Assembly: GCA_964607705.1 (NCBI GenBank)
Contig: CAZSLI010000016.1
Span: 1-52,704, forward strand
Reading direction: 5' to 3'
DNA length: 52,704 nt
Source: CAZSLI01 sp964607705
GTDB lineage: Bacteria > Actinomycetota > Coriobacteriia > Anaerosomatales > PHET01
The notes under the pieces are model-generated. The model had not been told where the DNA came from. It made no database searches and worked only from the letters and a program-made list of their open reading frames with translations. The stretch's first letter is position 1. Each line of letters starts with the position of its first letter. Positions 50,731 through 52,704 of this stretch are shown in pieces. The position numbers and the translations under genes are program-made.

Positions 50731-51207
50731 TCAGTCGTCGATGAGGTCCTGAAGACCTTGCTTCCTCAGCTTCTCCAGTGTCTCCAGCATCTCCTTGACC
50801 AGCTCGGGGTCGCTCGGTTCCCAGTCTTCGACCTCGGAGATGATGCGCAGCGGATGGATGCTTCGGTACGACTTGGTGGGATTCCCGGGGAAGCGCTTGT
50901 TGGTGACGTTCGGGTCATCCTCGAAGGGGCCCGTGGGCTCAACCACGTACACGTGTCCCGGGGGCTCGGCTCCGGTCAGGGCCACCGCAAGCTCCGCCGC
51001 GAGACCAGCCGCCGGCGCAGGCAGCGCGGTGAAGTAGATGTTGTTGGAGACTCGACCCTTCTGGTAGTTGGACTCGAAGCCGGGGCCGAGCAAGGTACCG
51101 GGCTCGAGCGCGGCCGCGGTGCCGTGGTAGAAGGGGCCGCTGATGTGCTCGCAGCTCTCGTACGTGCACGGCGTCCAGTCCGGGTCGGGTGCGATCTCCA
51201 TGGCCAT
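50731..51207 (-). CDS. arr: Rifamycin ADP-ribosyltransferase (Arr family)
   Basis: Encodes 158 aa. The Arr hallmarks are clear: FYHGTAAALEPGTLLGPGFESNY near the N-terminus, RVSNNIYFTA, then HVYVVEPTGPFEDDPNVTNKRFPGNP and KSYRSIHPLRIISEVEDWE. Arr enzymes transfer ADP-ribose from NAD+ to a hydroxyl group of rifamycins and inactivate them. The C-terminal tail (about 135-158) is an extra helix beyond the core. GGGAGG precedes the ATG at 51207. No mobile element is visible nearby, so it is likely a chromosomal family member; substrate preference was not tested. Confidence 0.93.
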   Translation of the reverse strand: MAMEIAPDPDWTPCTYESCEHISGPFYHGTAAALEPGTLLGPGFESNYQKGRVSNNIYFTALPAPAAGLAAELAVALTGAEPPGHVYVVEPTGPFEDDPNVTNKRFPGNPTKSYRSIHPLRIISEVEDWEPSDPELVKEMLETLEKLRKQGLQDLIDD

Positions 51208-51329
51208 GCGCCTCCCTCGTCGAAGTCCAGTTTAGTTGACGCGCACGCGCGGCCCACAGGGCTATGCTGGAACCGCGCACGTGATGTGTGTGCGCGCAGC
51301 TGGCGACATTGCACTCGGGGGGAGTGGCG

Positions 51330-52631
51330 ATGGCCGAGATCTCGGAACGGTTCGCGGCAACGGGCGTCGATGCAGCGGTCAGCATCACCCGTGCTGTGAC
51401 CCATCAGCGCATCGGGCTCAGCCTCTCGTTTCCCGGCGACAGGCTCGATGCTCGAAGACTCGCGCGGGCAGTCCGACTCTCGTTCGATGCGGAGCCCATG
51501 GTCGGCTGCGCATTCAGGACCGACGAGCGCAAAGCCTACTGGAAGCGTCTCTCGCACCTAGCCGAGCCCGCCATCGTGGCCGAAGAAGTGGGAGACGATC
51601 TGGACGGCCGAATGCGCGCGTTCCAAGCGGTCGAGATCCCGGACGAAGGTCCCCAGGCGGCGGTGGCGCTCTTTCGCGCGCGCGACGGTGACGTCCTCGG
51701 CGTGAAGATCAGTCACGTGTTGGCCGATGGGCAGGCAGCGAAACAGTACGCGTATCAGCTTGCGGATCTGTACACGAAACTGGGTGAGGACCCCTCGTAC
51801 ACGCCAGTCGCGAACACACATACCCGCCCCAGTGGACGCGACGTGTGGGACAACCTGACCGCCGAGCAGCGCCGTAACGCCCGGCGGGCGAAATCGTGGG
51901 CGAAGCCCACGTGGCCCGCCCCACAGGCCGAGTCCTCCGGCCGAGGACTCACCTACCGGTGGGTCACGCTTGCGCCGGAGAGCTTCCGGGCGTTGAAGGC
52001 GTATGGCTCGGCCCGGGGCTGCACGGTGAACGACATGATGCTCGCGGCGGTAATGCGTGCGTGCATCCTGAACCTCGACCCGCCGACCGGCACGCCGCTT
52101 TCCCTGATGTGCACCGCGGACCTGCGCCGCTACCTGCCCGACGCCGCAAACCTCCCCATCTGCAACCTCTCCATCTCGGGTTCTCTCGACATCGATCGCG
52201 TCGACGGCGAGAGCTTCGAGAGCACGCTCGCGCGCGTTCACGAGAAGATGGGGCAGTGGGCGAAGATGTGTCATGGAGCAGGGCCGCTCGCCAACGCCGA
52301 GAAGATCGCGGGCATCGGATATGGGCCGACGAAGCTGCTGCTGGGTATGGCGTTTCGTGCCGGCGGATCCTCCGACAACCCCAAGACCTACCCGTGGTTC
52401 ACCAACATCGGAATCCTCGACGAGTCTCGGCTCGGCTTCGGCTCGTCACAGCCCGCCGCAGCATTCATGTTCGGCCCGGCCACGAGCGGGGTCAGCATCG
52501 TGCCCGTCATCAGCACCTACCGCGATGCACTCACCGTATGCATGGGCTACTGCGACGCCGATTACGACACTTCGCATGTCGAGCTGTTACTGGCGTCAAT
52601 CGCGGAGGAGATACAAGCGCACGTTCACTGA
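51330..52631 (+). CDS. Condensation-domain-like acyltransferase
   Basis: Encodes 433 aa of the CoA-dependent acyltransferase superfamily. The catalytic HxxxDG motif is present as SHVLADGQ (about 145-150), and the second-half motif region around TVNDMMLAAVMRAC and ADLRRYLPD matches condensation and wax-ester-synthase-like folds. There is no carrier-protein or adenylation domain. Such enzymes transfer acyl groups from CoA to alcohols or amines. The ATG at 51330 is preceded by GGGGGAG; the frame upstream has no ribosome site. It is divergent from arr. Confidence 0.82.
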   Translation: MAEISERFAATGVDAAVSITRAVTHQRIGLSLSFPGDRLDARRLARAVRLSFDAEPMVGCAFRTDERKAYWKRLSHLAEPAIVAEEVGDDLDGRMRAFQAVEIPDEGPQAAVALFRARDGDVLGVKISHVLADGQAAKQYAYQLADLYTKLGEDPSYTPVANTHTRPSGRDVWDNLTAEQRRNARRAKSWAKPTWPAPQAESSGRGLTYRWVTLAPESFRALKAYGSARGCTVNDMMLAAVMRACILNLDPPTGTPLSLMCTADLRRYLPDAANLPICNLSISGSLDIDRVDGESFESTLARVHEKMGQWAKMCHGAGPLANAEKIAGIGYGPTKLLLGMAFRAGGSSDNPKTYPWFTNIGILDESRLGFGSSQPAAAFMFGPATSGVSIVPVISTYRDALTVCMGYCDADYDTSHVELLLASIAEEIQAHVH

Positions 52632-52636
52632 CTCGG

Positions 52637-52658
52637 GCGCGAAGAAGCCCCTTCGCGC
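52637..52658 (+). terminator. Possible hairpin terminator after the acyltransferase gene
   Basis: GCGCGAAG (52637-52644) pairs with CTTCGCGC (52651-52658) just after the stop. There is no clear T-run, and a second GC-rich hairpin follows near the window end, so it is a weak candidate. Confidence 0.4.
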
Positions 52659-52704
52659 TCCTCGAAAAGGAGCCCTCCGGGGCCTTCAAGAACGAGTGGT
52701 GGGC

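Overview
The window is high-GC, gene-dense DNA from a Gram-positive-type actinobacterium. PASTA proteins, a lipobox lipoprotein, frequent GTG/TTG starts with strong Shine-Dalgarno sequences, a SHOCT/DUF6325 pair and an Arr enzyme all point that way. A DcuA/DcuB-type C4-dicarboxylate carrier, an oxygen-independent sulfatase-maturase-type radical SAM enzyme, a small 4Fe-4S ferredoxin and a ferredoxin-like aldo-keto reductase suggest an anaerobe or facultative anaerobe, for example an uncultured Coriobacteriia-like lineage. That placement is inference. Two runs of exactly 100 N show the sequence is a scaffold of contigs, probably metagenomic.

Layout. 1-6.5 kb: tRNA-Phe, a kinase-less PASTA protein, then a plus-strand run of a membrane protein, two hydrolases and a TRIC/UPF0126 channel. 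6.5-10.1 kb: nuclease-like protein, GlsB-type membrane protein, lipase and glpK. 10.1-18.1 kb: a long minus-strand run with Dcu carrier, M20 dipeptidase, MFS exporter, membrane protein and a second hydrolase-membrane fusion. 18.3-28.5 kb: an envelope/stress-like block (DUF7144-like, DUF6325, SHOCT, ClC, TetR, YgjP-like protease, HdeD-like, AI-2E family, GAP family, cardiolipin synthase, META lipoprotein). 28.5-35.5 kb: PASTA protein, acyl-CoA synthetase with XRE-cupin regulator, aldo-keto reductase, ATP-grasp ligase, YaiI. 36-41.1 kb: DUF1269-sulfatase fusion, LURP-one protein and the matching sulfatase maturase. 41.3-46 kb: tRNA-Asp, a stand-alone CarH-like cobalamin-binding protein and two mirror-image MacB/LolD-type ABC modules. 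46-52.7 kb: phosphoesterase, DUF72, ferredoxin, GGQ release-factor-like protein, DUF2905, serine protease, SRPBCC protein, Arr and a condensation-type acyltransferase.

The most striking signal is not a gene. Two GTAC-centred boxes (consensus GTACY-N14-RGTAC, start-to-start spacing exactly 20 bp) recur in eight intergenic positions, with one GATACC/GGTATC variant and three copies spaced 19 or 21 bp. They sit 2-93 bp upstream of start codons of glpK, the Dcu/DUF7144-like pair, DUF6325, tetR itself, the YgjP/HdeD pair, the AI-2E gene, the GAP/cardiolipin synthase pair, the sulfatase and its maturase. This looks like a local or genome-wide regulon that ties envelope and lipid genes together. The TetR protein encoded at 21282-21866, whose own promoter carries two copies, is a candidate regulator.

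Other points of interest are a cobalamin photoreceptor-type domain without a DNA-binding domain in an operon with an ABC exporter, paralogous double-hydrolase proteins whose second domain has lost its nucleophile, PASTA repeats on both sides of a membrane segment, and evidence that both N gaps are wrongly sized.
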